This document shows positions 33,255 to 46,079 of a stretch of 64,000 bases of DNA, piece after piece. The stretch's first letter is position 1. The number at the start of each line of letters is the position of its first letter. The notes under the pieces were generated by a model. It saw only the letters and a program-made list of their open reading frames with translations. It searched no databases and was not told the origin of the DNA. The translations under genes and the position numbers were made by a program. The DNA is from Lamellibrachia columna (lineage: Eukaryota > Annelida > Polychaeta > Sabellida > Siboglinidae), in assembly GCA_963662155.1 (NCBI GenBank), contig OY759262.1, positions 66,856,203 to 66,920,202 of the forward strand, written 5' to 3'.

Positions 33255-34066
33255 GATTTGTGTAATGTTTCTAGTATTCTCAAATTTTCACTTTTAATGG
33301 AGGACAATAATATGTTTTATAGTGCTAACAGTCTAGAATTGCTTAGTAACATAATTAGTCAAGAGCTGAATAAACTGCACAATTAGTTTGCAGTTAACAA
33401 ACTGTCTCTTAATATTAACAAAACTAATTACATGGTATTTGGAAAAGGAAGTTTTATTTCAGATATTGCTATAACAATTAACCAAAACATTTTAGAAAGG
33501 GTCTATGAAAGAAAATGTCTTGGCATAATTATCAATGATGATCTTTCTTCGAAAGCACATGTACAATTGACAAAATCTTAATTGGCTAAAGCAATATTAA
33601 TAATTTATAAAGCCAAATTTTTCTTAAAGGCCTCGGTATTGATTACTTTATACTTTTCACTTTTCTTGCCTCATATAGACATACTGCTCAGAGATTTGGG
33701 GAAATACTTATCGCACAAATCTAATGCCCCTATTTTCTCAACAAAAGAGAGTTATTTGTGGAGTAAAGGCTAATGACCATATAAATATCTTTTTATTAAT
33801 CTTACAAAACATCTATATTGATGCACAAAGTGAAATATAAACTATTGCCCAATAGCATTCAAAGATTCTTTTATTCTAATGAAGATAGTTTGCACAACAC
33901 AAGGCAAAGGGACAAATTCAAAACAATTCAAGTTTGTAGTGCACTGAGTGCTAAATGTTTTTCTATGGCTTGTGTTAAGCTTTGGAATGGCCTATGTATT
34001 GCACTAAGGCGTTGTAAAAAATATTTTCACTTAAAAAAAATGCACAAAACATTTTTACTTGCATAA
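32974..34066 (+). pseudogene. Reverse transcriptase remnant of LINE family C
   Basis: Order of recognisable pieces: IDLKKAFDTVNHNLL (motif A), VVCGMRQGSICG (normally VPQGSILGP), a (TA)n tract where LIYINDL is expected, INDLCNVSSILKF, LLMEDNNMF where FADD is expected, NKLSLNINKTNYMVFGKG, RKCLGIIINDDLSSKAHV and a C-terminal part ending KMHKTFLLA. The catalytic Asp pair is destroyed, and stops and frameshifts separate the pieces. I place it in the jockey/CR1/Rex/L2 assemblage without a firmer clade. Confidence 0.85.
33188..33251. repeat. (TA)~31 microsatellite inside an RT domain
   Basis: A perfect alternating tract located exactly where the LINE would encode IYIND, whose codons (ATATATATAAATGAT-like) could have seeded it. 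Confidence 0.95.
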
Positions 34067-34075
34067 CATTTATGT

Positions 34076-34789
34076 TTTTTTTTTATCAGAATACTATTTC
34101 CTGTTTCTTTATTTATTAGTTAAACCTTTCAAGTATGAATGAATGCATCAGCCTTTGTTTGTGTGTGGACAGAGTCGGTTTGTTTATCTTGGAGAATGAT
34201 GCATATTAAATAGGCAAGGACTGGAGTATTACCCGATTTAAGGGGTATTTTCTTAGTGGACTAGACAAGGAGACGGTGATTGGTGAAATAGTGTCACATG
34301 TTATCTCAGAAACAAGAAGTATAAAAAGAGGCTGGATACACGTGTGATGATCTCGGCAAGCATATCACGGTGAAGTAGAGGGAGCACAGAAGGGTTGTAT
34401 AACCCAACTTGGGCACCTGGATGTCAAGTGAAGGGCACGTGTGAGTCAGCCTCGTGGAAAGTAAGACTGCATATGTCGGTACGCTCGACAACATCGAACG
34501 GCCCGCTCTTCGGCAGAGGAAGGCCCGCGGACGAGATGCTGTTTGACTGCAAACAGCACAACTGCCAAAGGGAGACATCAAACGGCAACAAACCTCCATT
34601 CACGACGACCGGAAAATCATCTCCATCTCCCATGTGAAGACAGGCAGTAATGGAGAATGAAAGTGTTGACGCCTGATGCAGTTAGTAGATATTCCAATGT
34701 ATTGAGAAATGCACCATGCAGCTTACTCAGACCCACCACCAGATTAAAATCAACCTCCACATTAAAGCTGTGGATTATTCCACAAATAG
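34076..34789. other. Unassigned stretch with a TATA-like site
   Basis: 34300-34640 is GC-richer, with ORFs on both strands (80-97 codons) and no recognisable domain. AGTATAAAAAGAGGCTGG near 34317-34334 looks like a TATA box. A degraded LTR or promoter is possible but unproven. Confidence 0.3.
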
Positions 34790-35038
34790 CTGTGGGGACA
34801 CTCCCTTCAGATATGTGTGGGGACACTTCCTCCAGATATGTGTGGGGATACTCCATCCAGATATGTGTGGGAACACTCCCTCTAGATATGTGTGGGGACA
34901 CTCCCTCCAGATATGTTTGGTGACACTCCCTCCAGAGGTGTGTGGGGACACTCCCTCCAGAGGTGAGTGTGGACACTCCCTCCAGAGGTGTGTGGGGACA
35001 GTCGCTCCAGAGGTGTGTGGGGACACTCCCTCCAGAGG
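34790..35038. repeat. 27-bp tandem repeat, about 9 copies
   Basis: GTGTGGGGACACTCCCTCCA recurs every 27 bp, with AGATATG units at the left and AGAGGTG units at the right, a clean switch near 34930. Confidence 0.96.
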
Positions 35039-35056
35039 TTCCTGACCACGCTTTAA

Positions 35057-35195
35057 GTCATTGCAAGGTGGGTTAGTCCAAGAGTCATTGCAAGGTGGGT
35101 TAGTCCAAGAGTCATTGCATGGTGGGTTAGTCCAAGAGTCATTGCAAGGTGGGTTAGTCCAAGAGTCATTGCATTGTGGGTGAGTCCAAGAGTTA
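35057..35195. repeat. 27-bp tandem repeat, about 5 copies
   Basis: GGTGGGTTAGTCCAAGAGTC repeats every 27 bp. It is unrelated in sequence to the 27-bp array just before it. Confidence 0.96.
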
Positions 35196-38100
35196 TTGTG
35201 GCGTTTTGAAAAGCTTAAATTGGATCTTTCCTTTTTAAGGCCTGTAAAAGTCACCAAACTAGGCTATAAATCAACGAATGTGGAATGAACTGTGTCACTG
35301 AGTGAAATGCTTCTTTAATCAGATGACAATGTTTGATCAACAAAGAAATAAATGGATCCTAAAGGATGTTTGAATAAAATGTATCTCTTATTTTGTATTG
35401 AATTTGTCATGGAGGAAGGTCTTAGATGTTTGATGTCTTAAAAAGGTCTTATCAGCCCAAAGCCACAAGTGGAGAAACTCCTGCAGTCTTCTGTAGTCTC
35501 TGTGACGCAGATGCAACAGTGTCACTTCCTACACCTCCGCAGACTAGCAATCTGTGACAGTGACATAGGAGGCAGTAGATGGGCGATGGAGGCGACCTGA
35601 CTGAATTGAGCAGATGAGCAGTGATTTGCCTAGGCGTTTTTGGGTCAGCGCTGCACCATTCCCCCCATTGTAAGGCTGGCCTGCCCGGCGACTGGCTTCA
35701 TAGCGCCTTGCTCTGACTGGGTGCTGCAATGCAGCTCAAAAGGTGTCCCGATCTGCTGGTGTCAGTCATTTTAAAATGCACACTAAAGGTGCGTTTGAAA
35801 ACTTGAAGAATATGCATTGAAATTTCATTAAAATGACAAGATGAACGAACTATTCATGGCTGCCACCATTACAGGAAGCTAGTCATGCCTCATGGTTATC
35901 ACTTGGTATATCATGTGACTGGCATAAAACGGAAAATCACAACAGATGAATACGACAACGGGTGAATTACGCATCAGTGCATATTCCGGATAAAAAGGGT
36001 TACAGTATATATTCTGTGTGAAACCTAGGACTATTAACAGTGATTCTCACGAAATGATACAAAATTGGAGGAAACAAATGTGTTACCAGTGTTTCTTGGT
36101 AGGGTTTATTTTGAGGGTAGGTAATCCATGTTTCACCTAAGTTTATATATAGCTAACATAAGCTATACATAGAACAGAGGAAAAGCCCATGTCGCCAGTA
36201 GTATATTATTCCTACAAAACTAACCAATGAAAAAATTATTTTAAGTGATATGCTAAATTTTAATTGGAATAAGTTGCTGCAGCCAGAACCTGGCTACACA
36301 AGGACAGGCGGCTCGCCTATTGAGCCTGAACATGGGTCTAAATAAAATGTGTTGTTGTACTTGAAAGTAACGTTTTTTTATCTGTTCAATTACACATTTT
36401 TCATGTATATCATGTGATAGGCTGCCCCCAATTCTGCCTCCTTGCCCTCAAAATATTTTCATGCGCATGAATTTGCCATTTTTTCAGACTCAACCCTTTT
36501 GAAAACCTGGATAAATCACTGGATGAATCAGTGGATGAATCAGTGGATGAATCAGTGGATGAATCAGTGCCAAACAGTCACTGCCATTTTCTCCATGTTG
36601 CAAAGTTAAACACAACAAACTACAACCCTAACTACAGCCCACCCACCCACCCATACAACCAAACCTTTATGTCTGATGATTATCTCTGCCTATAGAATGT
36701 GCACTGCCACTCATACATCCATGCAATGACCATCAACATGGCTGTATCTCCACATCACAAGTTCCATTCCACAGATTCACACACTGCCTTCAACTGGGCC
36801 ACAGTAGATAGAATCATGAACATAATTGATCACTGAGTGTTTAGAACAATAGGTAGTTTGCATGACAGACACGTGTTAAATACTCTTTTACTGACACCTA
36901 TTTAGCCTTACATTATTCTGTCCACTGTGAGTTCTAATCAAGCTCCCATTGAGGGCAAAGTAGAACTGATCTTCCCTGATACAACCTCTCTCTGTGAACC
37001 TGCCTTCCTCCTACAGTTGGGGCTCACTGGTCCCTCAGCTTCCGGTTGTTTCTCCCGACTGTTTCTGTTTCCGTATTTTAGTAACTGCTGTCAACACTGA
37101 AACCAGTATAAAAAGATTTCTCTAAGTTCTAACTTTGGTGAAGGTTTGTTTTCACAGCCTGGCAGCATCTGGTAAGACGTGCTGTGTTGCACTAGATCCC
37201 AGAACTTGAGGGGAGTGTTGACTGATGAAGCTATCATGTCATATCAGGTAGAAATGACATGTCAACACAGTTCTGTCTGTGTGTTACATAAAGGTCTCTG
37301 TCCACTTGTCATGCCTGTACTAAATACTAAACTTTAAGCAGATGTGACAGTAACCAGCTCTTGAGTGTTGACCTCGGCACCAGGAAGTACCGGGTTCAGA
37401 TTCAGGGCCAGCAACCCACCCAGTCATCTGTTACCATGTTATTCTTTACAGCTGTGCTTCTAGAAGAATACACTAAATTCTTTTTTAGAAATGTCTCAAT
37501 ATCATCTATATTATATGAGATTATTCAAAATGTGAAAGCGCATGGAAACAGTTAAGAAATATTGCATCATTTAAACAAATAATTCAACTATGCACTGATA
37601 GTGATTCAATAAGAGTGTAAAATATAAGTTGAAAGAAAACATTTTAATGAGGAAAATATGTAGTGAATCAGCACCAGCATGAACATGGTTTATGATTTCT
37701 TTGATGTTGCAAGTCCAGCTTAGTCTGCAGTAACATCTCTGGAAAAACACTGACAACACATTATACTGTCAATATTCAATTGCAAAGCTCACCTTGTCTA
37801 AAGGTGTCTGTTAGTTTAAGCCTTTTAAACAGTGTCTGTAGGAGTGGCAAGGATATGTGCAGCTATTAGCCAGTGATGTTTCCTGCAGGAAACGCTTATC
37901 CGGCACTTGTGTCCGACTTTCAGTCACTCCTCAAACATCCCAATTTATAAAGCCAAAAATCAATATCTTTACCCCAGACCAATCTAAATATTGAGGCAGC
38001 ATTAAATTAGAAGTCATGGAAGTAAAATGCTATTTTGAATACTGATGGGGCAGGATGGAACTAGTTGACCTATACGGTAGGGAACTGGTCAAGGAATGGA

Positions 38101-38445
38101 CAGACACTAGGCAGTAATGACCAACATAATTATCCATTAATGTTTGTGTCCCTGGGCAGCCAGTCTCTGGCTGTGGCTAACCCAGTGGCTGGCTGCAGGG
38201 AATTCTCTGTCTCTCTGTGGACTCTCTGCAGACTTATAGAACCAGAGACACAATATGTGGCACTACCATCTGATATGAATGCAGATGTACCAAATAGAAA
38301 CAGTGTTGTGGAAGTATTTCTCAGCTTCTAGTTGTTTGCAATGGATTTGATGCACAGAAAATAATCCAATTAAAGGTCCCTCCTCAATAAATTTTTTTTG
38401 CCTGTCTCATTTCTGGCTCATTTCGTGAAAAATTTAACCTCTTTT
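35196..38445. other. Three kilobases without a recognisable gene
   Basis: Mostly AT-rich. 35500-35760 is GC-richer but unassigned. Short ORFs at 37361-37555 and 38065-38331 show no domain and no convincing splice signals. A small 12-bp array lies at 36515-36570. Confidence 0.45.
36515..36570. repeat. 12-bp tandem repeat, about 4.5 copies
   Basis: ATCAGTGGATGA repeated, the first unit with one change. Confidence 0.95.
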
Positions 38446-41400
38446 GTATCAATAACGACATGCTAGCTTTGTTATTTGGTGTATCAACAACGACATGCTA
38501 GCTTGTTATTTGGTGTATCAACAACGACATGCTAGCTTTCTTATTTAGTGTATCAAAAAAGCCATGCTAGCTTTGTTATTTAGATTATCAACAACGACAT
38601 GCTAGCTGTGTTATTTGGTGTATCAAAAAAGACATGCTAGCTTTGTTATTTAGTGTATCAACAACGACATGCTAGCTTTGTTATTTGGTGTATCAACAAC
38701 GACATGCTACCTTTGTTATTTGGTGCATCAACAACGACATGCTAGCTTTGTTATTTAGTGTATCAACAACGACATGCTAGCTTTGTTATTTGGTGTATCA
38801 AAAAAGACATGCTAGCTTTGTTATTTAGTGTATCAACAACGACATGCTAGCTTTGTTATTTGGTGTATCAACAACGACATGCTAGCTTTGTTATTTGGTG
38901 TATCAAAAAAGACATGCTAGCTTTGTTATTTGGTGTATCAACAACGACATGCTAGCTTTGTTATTTGGAGTATCAACAACGACATGCTAGCTTTGTTATT
39001 TGGTGTATCAACAACGACATGCTAGCTTTGTTATTTAGTGTATCAACAACGACATGCTAGCTTTGTTATTTGGTGTATCAACAACTACATGCTAGCTTTG
39101 TTATTTTGTGCATCAACAACGACATGCTAGCTTTGTTATTTGGTGTATCAACAACGACATGCTAGCTTTCTTATTTAGTGTACCAAAAAAGACATGCTAG
39201 CTTTCTTATTTAGATTATCAACAACGACATGCTAGCTGCGTTATTTGGTGTATCAAAAAAGACATGCTAGCTTTGTTATTTAGTGTATCAACAACGACGT
39301 GCTAGCTTTGTTATTTGGTGTATCAACAACGACATGCTAGCTTTGTTATTTGGTGCATCAACAACGACATGCTAGCTTTGTTATTTGGTGTATCAAAAAA
39401 GACATGCTAGCTTTGTTATTTAGTGTATCAACAACGACATGCTAGCTTTGTTATTTGGTGTATCAACAACGACATGCTAGCTTTGTTATTTGTTGCATCA
39501 ACAACGACATGCTAGCTTTGTTATTTGGTGTATCAAAAAAGACATGCTAGCTTTGTTATTTAGTGTATCAACAACGACATGCTAGCTTTGTTATTTGGTG
39601 TATCAACAACTACATGCTAGCTTTGTTATTTGGTGCATCAACAACGACATGCTAGCTTTGTTATTTGGTGTATCAACAACGACATGCTAGCTTTGTTATT
39701 TGGTGTATCAACAACGACATGCTAGCTTTGTTATTTGGTGTATCAACAACGACATGCTAGCTTTATTTAGTGTATCAACAACTACATGCTAGCTTTGTTA
39801 TTTGGTGTATCAACAACGACATGCTAGCTTTGTTATTTGGTGTATCAACAGCAACATGCTAGCTTTGTTATTTGGTGTATCAACAACGACATGCTAGCTC
39901 TGTTATTTGGTGTATCAACAACGACATGCTAGCTTTGTTATTTGGTGTATCAACAACGACGTGCTAGCTTTGTTATTTAGTGCATCAACAACGACATGCT
40001 AGCTTTGTTATTTGGTGCATCAACAACGACATGCTAGCTTTGTTATTTGGTGTATCAACAACGACGTGCTAGCTTTGTTATTTAGTGTATCAACAACGAC
40101 ATGCTAGCTTTGTTATTTGGTGCATCAACAACGACATGCTAGCTTTGTTATTTGGTGTATCAACAACGACGTGCTAGCTTTGTTATTTAGTGTATCAACA
40201 ACGACATGCTAGCTTTGTTATTTGGTGTATCAAAAAAGACATGCTAGCTTTGTTATTTAGTGTATCAACAACGACATGCTAGCTTTGTTATTTGGTGTAT
40301 CAACAACGACATGCTAGCTTTGTTATTTGGTGTATCAAAAAAGACATGCTAGCTTTGTTATTTGGTGTATCAACAATGACATGGTAGCTTTGTTATTTGG
40401 TGTATCAACAACGACATGCTAGCTTTGTTATTTAGTGTATCAACAACGACATGCTAGCTTTGTTATTTGGTGTATCAAAAAAGACATGCTAGCTTTGTTA
40501 TTTGGTGTATCAACAATGACATGCTAGCTTTGTTATTTGGTGTATCAACAACGACATGCTAGCTTTGTTATTTGGTGTATCAACAACGACATGCTAGCTT
40601 TGTTATTTGGTGTATCAACAACGACATGCTAGCTTTGTTATTTAGTGTATCAACAACGACATGCTAGCTTTGTTATTTGGTGTATCAAAAAAGACATGCT
40701 AGCTTTGTTATTTGGTGTATCAACAATGACATGCTAGCTTTGTTATTTGGTGTATCAACAACGACATGCTAGCTTTATTTAGTGTATCAACAACTACATG
40801 CTAGCTTTGTTATTTGGTGTATCAACAACGACATACTAGCTTTGTTATTTAGTGTATCAACAACGACATGCTAGCTTTGTTATTTGGTTCATCAACAACG
40901 ACATGCTAGCTTTGTTATTTGGTGTATCAACAACGACGTGCTAGCTTTGTTATTTAGTGTATCAACAATGACATGCTAGCTTTGTTATTTGGTGCATCAA
41001 CAACGACATGCTAGCTTTGTTATTTGGTGTATCAACAACGACATGCTAGCTTTGTTATTTAGTGTATCAACAACGACATGCTAGCTTTGTTATTTGGCGT
41101 ATCAACAACGACATGCTAGCTTTGTTATTTAGTGTATCAACAACGACATGCTAGCTTTGTTATTTGGCGTATCAACAACGACATGCTAGCTTTGTTATTT
41201 GGTGTATCAACAACGACGTGCTAGCTTTGTTATTTAGTGTATCAACAACGACGTGCTAGCTTTGTTATTTGGCGTATCAACAACGACGTGCTAGCTTTGT
41301 TATTTGGCGTATCAACAACGACATGCTAGCTTTGTTATTTGGTGTATCAACAACGACATGCTAGCTTTGTTATTTGGTGCATCAACAACGACATGCTAGC

Positions 41401-43543
41401 TTTGTTATTTGGTGTATCAACAACGACGTGCTAGCTTTGTTATTTGGCGTATCAACAACGACTTGCTAGCTTTGTTATTTGGTGCATCAACAACGACATG
41501 GTAGCTTTGTTATTTGGTGTATCAACAACTACATGCTAGCTTTGTTATTTGGTGTATCAACAACGACATGCTAGCTTTGTTATTTGGTGTATCAACAACG
41601 ACATGCTAGCTTTATTTAGTGTATCAACAACTACATGCTAGCTTTGTTATTTGGTGTATCAACAACGACATGCTAGCTTTGTTATTTGGTGTATCAACAG
41701 CAACATGCTAGCTTTGTTATTTAGTGTATCAACAACGACATGCTAGCTTTGTTATTTGGTGTATCAAAAAAGACATGCTAGCTTTGTTATTTAGTGTATC
41801 AACAACGACATGCTAGCTTTGTTATTTGGTGTATCAACAACGACATGCTAGCTTTGTTATTTGGTGTATCAAAAAAGACATGCTAGCTTTGTTATTTGGT
41901 GTATCAACAACGACATGCTAGCTTTGTTATTTGGTGTATCAACAACGACATGCTAGCTTTGTTATTTGGTGTATCAACAACGACATGCTAGCTTTGTTAT
42001 TTAGTGTATCAACAACGACATGCTAGCTTTGTTATTTGGTGTATCAACAACGACGTGCTAGATTTGTTATTTAGTGTATCAACAACGACATGCTAGCTTT
42101 GTTATTTAGTGTATCAACAACGACATGCTAGCTTTGTTATTTGGCGTATCAACAACGACATGCTAGCTTTGTTATTTGGCGTATCAACAACGACGTGCTA
42201 GCTTTGTTATTTAGTGTATCAACAATGACGTGCTAGCTTTGTTATTTGGTGTATCAACAACGACATGCTAGCTTTGTTATTTAGTGTATCAACAACGACA
42301 TGCTAGCTTTGTTATTTGGCGTATCAACAACGACATGCTAGCTTTGTTATTTAGTGTATCAACAACGACATGCTAGCTTTGTTATTTGGTGCATCAACAA
42401 CGACGTGCTAGCTTTGTTATTTGGTGTATCAACAACGACATGCTAGCTTTGTTATTTAGTGTATCAACAACGACATGCTAGCTTTGTTATTTAGTGTATC
42501 AACAACGACATGCTAGCTTTGTTATTTGGCGTATCAACAACGACATGCTAGCTTTGTTATTTGGCGTATCAACAACGACGTGCTAGCTTTGTTATTTAGT
42601 GTATCAACAACAACATGCTAGCTTTGTTATTTAGTGTATCAACAACGACATGCTAGCTTTGTTATTTGGTGTATCAACAACGACATGCTAGCTTTGTTAT
42701 TTGGCGTATCAACAACGACATGCTAGCTTTGTTATTTGGTGTATCAACAACGACATGCTAGCTTTGTTATTTGGTGCATCAACAACGACATGCTAGCTTT
42801 GTTATTTGGCGTATCAACAACGACGTGCTAGCTTTGTTATTTGGCGTATCAACAATGACATGCTAGCTTTGTTATTTGGTGCATCAACAACGACATGCTA
42901 GCTTTGTTATTTGGTGTATCAACAACTACATGCTAGCTTTGTTATTTGGTGTATCAACAACGACATGCTAGCTTTGTTATTTGGTGTATCAACAACGACA
43001 TGCTAGCTTTGTTATTTGGTGTATCAACAACGACATGCTAGCTTTATTTAGTGTATCAACAACTACATGCTAGCTTTGTTATTTGGTGTATCAACAACGA
43101 CATGCTAGCTTTGTTATTTGGTGTATCAACAGCGACATGCTAGCTTTGTTATTTAGTGTATCAACAACGACATGCTAGCTTTGCTATTTGGTGTATCAAC
43201 AACGACATGCTAGCTTTGTTATTTGGTGTATCAACAACGACATGCTAGCTTTGTTATTTGGTGTATCAACAACGACATGCTAGCTTTGTTATTTGGTGTA
43301 TCAACAACGATATGCTTGCTTTGTTATTTAGTGTATCAACAACGACATGCTAGCTTTGTTATTTGTTGTATCAACAACGACGTGCTAGCTTTGTTATTTG
43401 GTGTATCAACAACGACATGCTAGCTTTGTTATTTGGTGTATCAACAATGACGTGCTAGCTTTGTTATTTGGTGTATCAACAACGACATGCTAGCTTTGTT
43501 ATTTGGTGTATCAACAACGACAAGCTTGCTTTCTTATTTAGTG
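38446..43543. repeat. 5.1-kb satellite, 35-bp unit, about 146 copies
   Basis: The unit contains TATCAACAACGACATGCTAG and CTTTGTTATTTGGTG. Main variants are CAAAAAAGAC for CAACAACGAC, TTTAGTG for TTTGGTG, GCATC or CGTATC for TGTATC, and ACGTG for ACATG. A short unit (GCTTTATTTAGTG) recurs near 39762, 40771, 41610 and 43042, each time followed by the CAACTACATG variant, which shows block duplication inside the array. Stops occur in most frames; short ORFs at the right end are artefacts. It is by far the largest array in the window. Confidence 0.98.
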
Positions 43544-43869
43544 TTGGTGAAATCATTGGACAAACTATTACATTATTTTTTGCCAAAGTTAAAAAAAAAA
43601 AAGTGATCCGACTGAATATATTATATAACATTAGCTATTCACACTTATATTGCAAGTTACAGATTTGAACACCAATAAACCTGATATACAATGGGCTAAA
43701 TCAATTCAGGATGGAGTTTTAATAATAATAAAAAATAAAATAAAGGCCCAGTAGAGTTGGTTTCGTAAGATTATTCCTAGGTGACAATTGCAATGTACAA
43801 ATTCAAACTGCTGGCACCAAAAGTAGCACAATGCAATGGACAAACAATGCACTCTATATAATCTAGCTG
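43544..43869. other. Unassigned AT-rich stretch
   Basis: Nothing recognised between the satellite and the LINE tail. Confidence 0.4.
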
Positions 43870-44135
43870 TGCATATTAACATATGTAGTATTCTAAGGTC
43901 TGGAGTGAACTCCCCATCACTTTGAAAACGTGAAACTATAGCTATCCTCTGAAAAAACTCAAGACATATTTATTCCAAATTGCATTTCCACCATAAATCT
44001 TCGGTTTTCCCTCGTTCTGATAATGACTTTTGTGTGTCCCTGTTCATGATTATGCTAAATGATTCTGTTTTGCTGCACTTCTGCGGTCAGGTTCCTGAGG
44101 ATATAGGCATGATAGAAGTTAATTATTATTATTGT
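43870..44135 (+). mobile_element. LINE 3' end fragment, family E
   Basis: A decayed reading KVWSELPITLKT, then KKLKTYLFQIAF, matches the WN-ELP ... FK-LKTHLF signature near the C-terminus of many LINE proteins. About 120 bp later a 3' end of the form GATATAGGCATGATAGAAG passes into (ATT)n. Only this 3' stub remains. Confidence 0.6.
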
Positions 44136-44242
44136 GTCATAAAGTGTAGTAGTATGAATTTTTTCATCTTTGATTATGCAGTATTTTCTTACATAAACTT
44201 GTGTTGAATGCTGTAACAGCGGTGTGTGGACCTGTGTCACTG

Positions 44243-44309
44243 CAGGCCCCATCAGCCTACATACCAACTCTTGGCAGTGCAGGCCCCATCAGCCTACATA
44301 CCAACACTT
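44243..44309. repeat. 36-bp direct duplication
   Basis: GCAGGCCCCATCAGCCTACA occurs twice in tandem. Confidence 0.93.
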
Positions 44310-44569
44310 CTTATCCTGGAGCAATCTTAATTTGTTGTTAATCTGTGTTAGTTGGGATCAAAGAGGCTGTAGTGGTGTTAGTGCTCTGCATTATCTTCAA
44401 GACTCTGGCTATGTTGTAGTGGTTCTAATCCCCAGGCTGGGGAAAAAACTCTTGCATAATAAAAATGGGGTACAACTGAATTACCGACCTGTCTCTACAA
44501 CCTGTCTCTACAACCTGCTGGTGCAGAGGAAGCAGGAAACATTTGTCTCTCATATATTATCATAAAAAA

Positions 44570-44693
44570 GACAGCCAAGGTGGGGGGTAATGTGTAATCT
44601 GCTGGACAGCCAAGAGTGGGTAATGTGTAATCTGCTGGACAGCCATGGAGTGGTATTGTGTAATCTGCTGGACATCCAAGGAGGGGGGTAATG
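44570..44693. repeat. Approximately 36-bp tandem repeat, about 3.5 copies
   Basis: Units share GTAATGTGTAATCTGCTGGA and ACAGCCAAG, with small indels. Confidence 0.9.
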
Positions 44694-45879
44694 CTTGTCT
44701 TGAATTGAGTAGTTTCAGTAGAAGTTCTTAAGTTAAATTAACGATTTCTTCAGAGATTGTAGTTGAAATACTATATAATATTCCAGATTAATAAAATTTA
44801 GAGTTTTTAATTTGTTTGGTTATGTTACTAGATTTTATATTTTTGTAAATGTGAAAAAAATAGCCAAAAATGCCAAATTATATTGTTTAGAGAAAATCCC
44901 CAAATAAATAAATTACATACATATAAATATGACAGTGTCACTGATAACTTTGGGAAAAAATTTGGTTAACATAAACGAAGTATGTCTGCTACATCACCAT
45001 GAATAAGTTAAGAAAAAGTTGAATGACAGCCTAAAGTAGCAGTGTATTTTTGATACAAACCCTTCACCAATCACAATTCAAATTCGTATAATGTTGCCTA
45101 CATGTAAAACATGTTCACATGCCAAATTGCAGCTTAGTAAGTGCTGTAGTTTTTCTGAAATGTTAAATTGGGTAATGTTTCATGGTTGTTGTTAGTGACA
45201 ACAGAAATGTCATTAGATAAGCGTATCATGCTTTAAATGTGACGTTTTTCTCTGGCGTTTTACGTATTGTTGACAAAACATAATGGCCATTTATAATATT
45301 GACATGTCCCCTTAATTTTGCAACCACAAAGCCATTGAACTTGCATTTGTATCGTGTTGTCATCTGTCAAGATTGGATTATGCCAGCCCAGTGTTGGGCA
45401 CATGATTAGTTGGTTACAAGTGCACAAGATCATTTGATTGGCCTGTTACCATTTTGATTGTAGCAATATTGGCAGGAGAGGTAGAATTTTGATGCAGCAG
45501 TGTTTTGAATTTGGTGCAGTGAATTGTCAGAAAAACCATGGAATATTCATTAGAATAAGTATTGCCATTACATATATATTATACATATACTTATCATAGA
45601 CATATATTAGGTAATAGTTTTTGTTAACATTTAGTCAGAGGCAGTATTTTAGCATAAATTAGTCTTCGACTCTGGCAGGGAAGTCAGCGAAAAAAATAGG
45701 GTTTGTTTACGGTTCGAGAATTAAGGTTTTTTGACTCGTGACCTTAGTAGATAGAACACAGCAAGTATATTATTGTCAAAATTAAAACCTAAATAATCCA
45801 GTTATTTAATTATTTAATAATAAAGTGTTCTTTTGAACACATAAACAGCCTTATTCAGGGCTAACGTAGCAAGGTGAAA
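44694..45879. other. Unassigned AT-rich stretch
   Basis: No gene or array recognised. Confidence 0.45.
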
Positions 45880-46079
45880 ACACCACAAACAATGTATGTG
45901 GGAGTTGTAACAACTGGGTAGTGAGAAGTCCTGGGCTGAGGTTTAGGTGGGAGGGAAGGAGACAGGAGGGAAGAAGACAGGAGGGAAGGCTAATCGAGCG
46001 AAGGCACCAGGAGCGCAAGATAGTGAGGAGACGGGAGGGAAAGGTGACATGTTGATGGGCTAGAGGGGAAAGGAACATC

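Larger units (their letters stand above)
32965..34075 (+). mobile_element. LINE family C fragment with internal (TA)n
   Basis: Plus-strand remnant from RT motif A to the C-terminus. It belongs to a different lineage from family A (FIDLKKAFDTVNHNLL instead of YLDFQKAFDKVPH). Multiple frameshifts; 5' truncated at about 32965. Confidence 0.88.

Noticed and set aside
37380..37420. tRNA-like B box (GGTTCAGATTC)
   Set aside because: No cloverleaf can be drawn with proper stems.
38446..43543. CRISPR-like regular repeats
   Set aside because: Units are contiguous with no unique spacers, and the genome is eukaryotic; it is a satellite.
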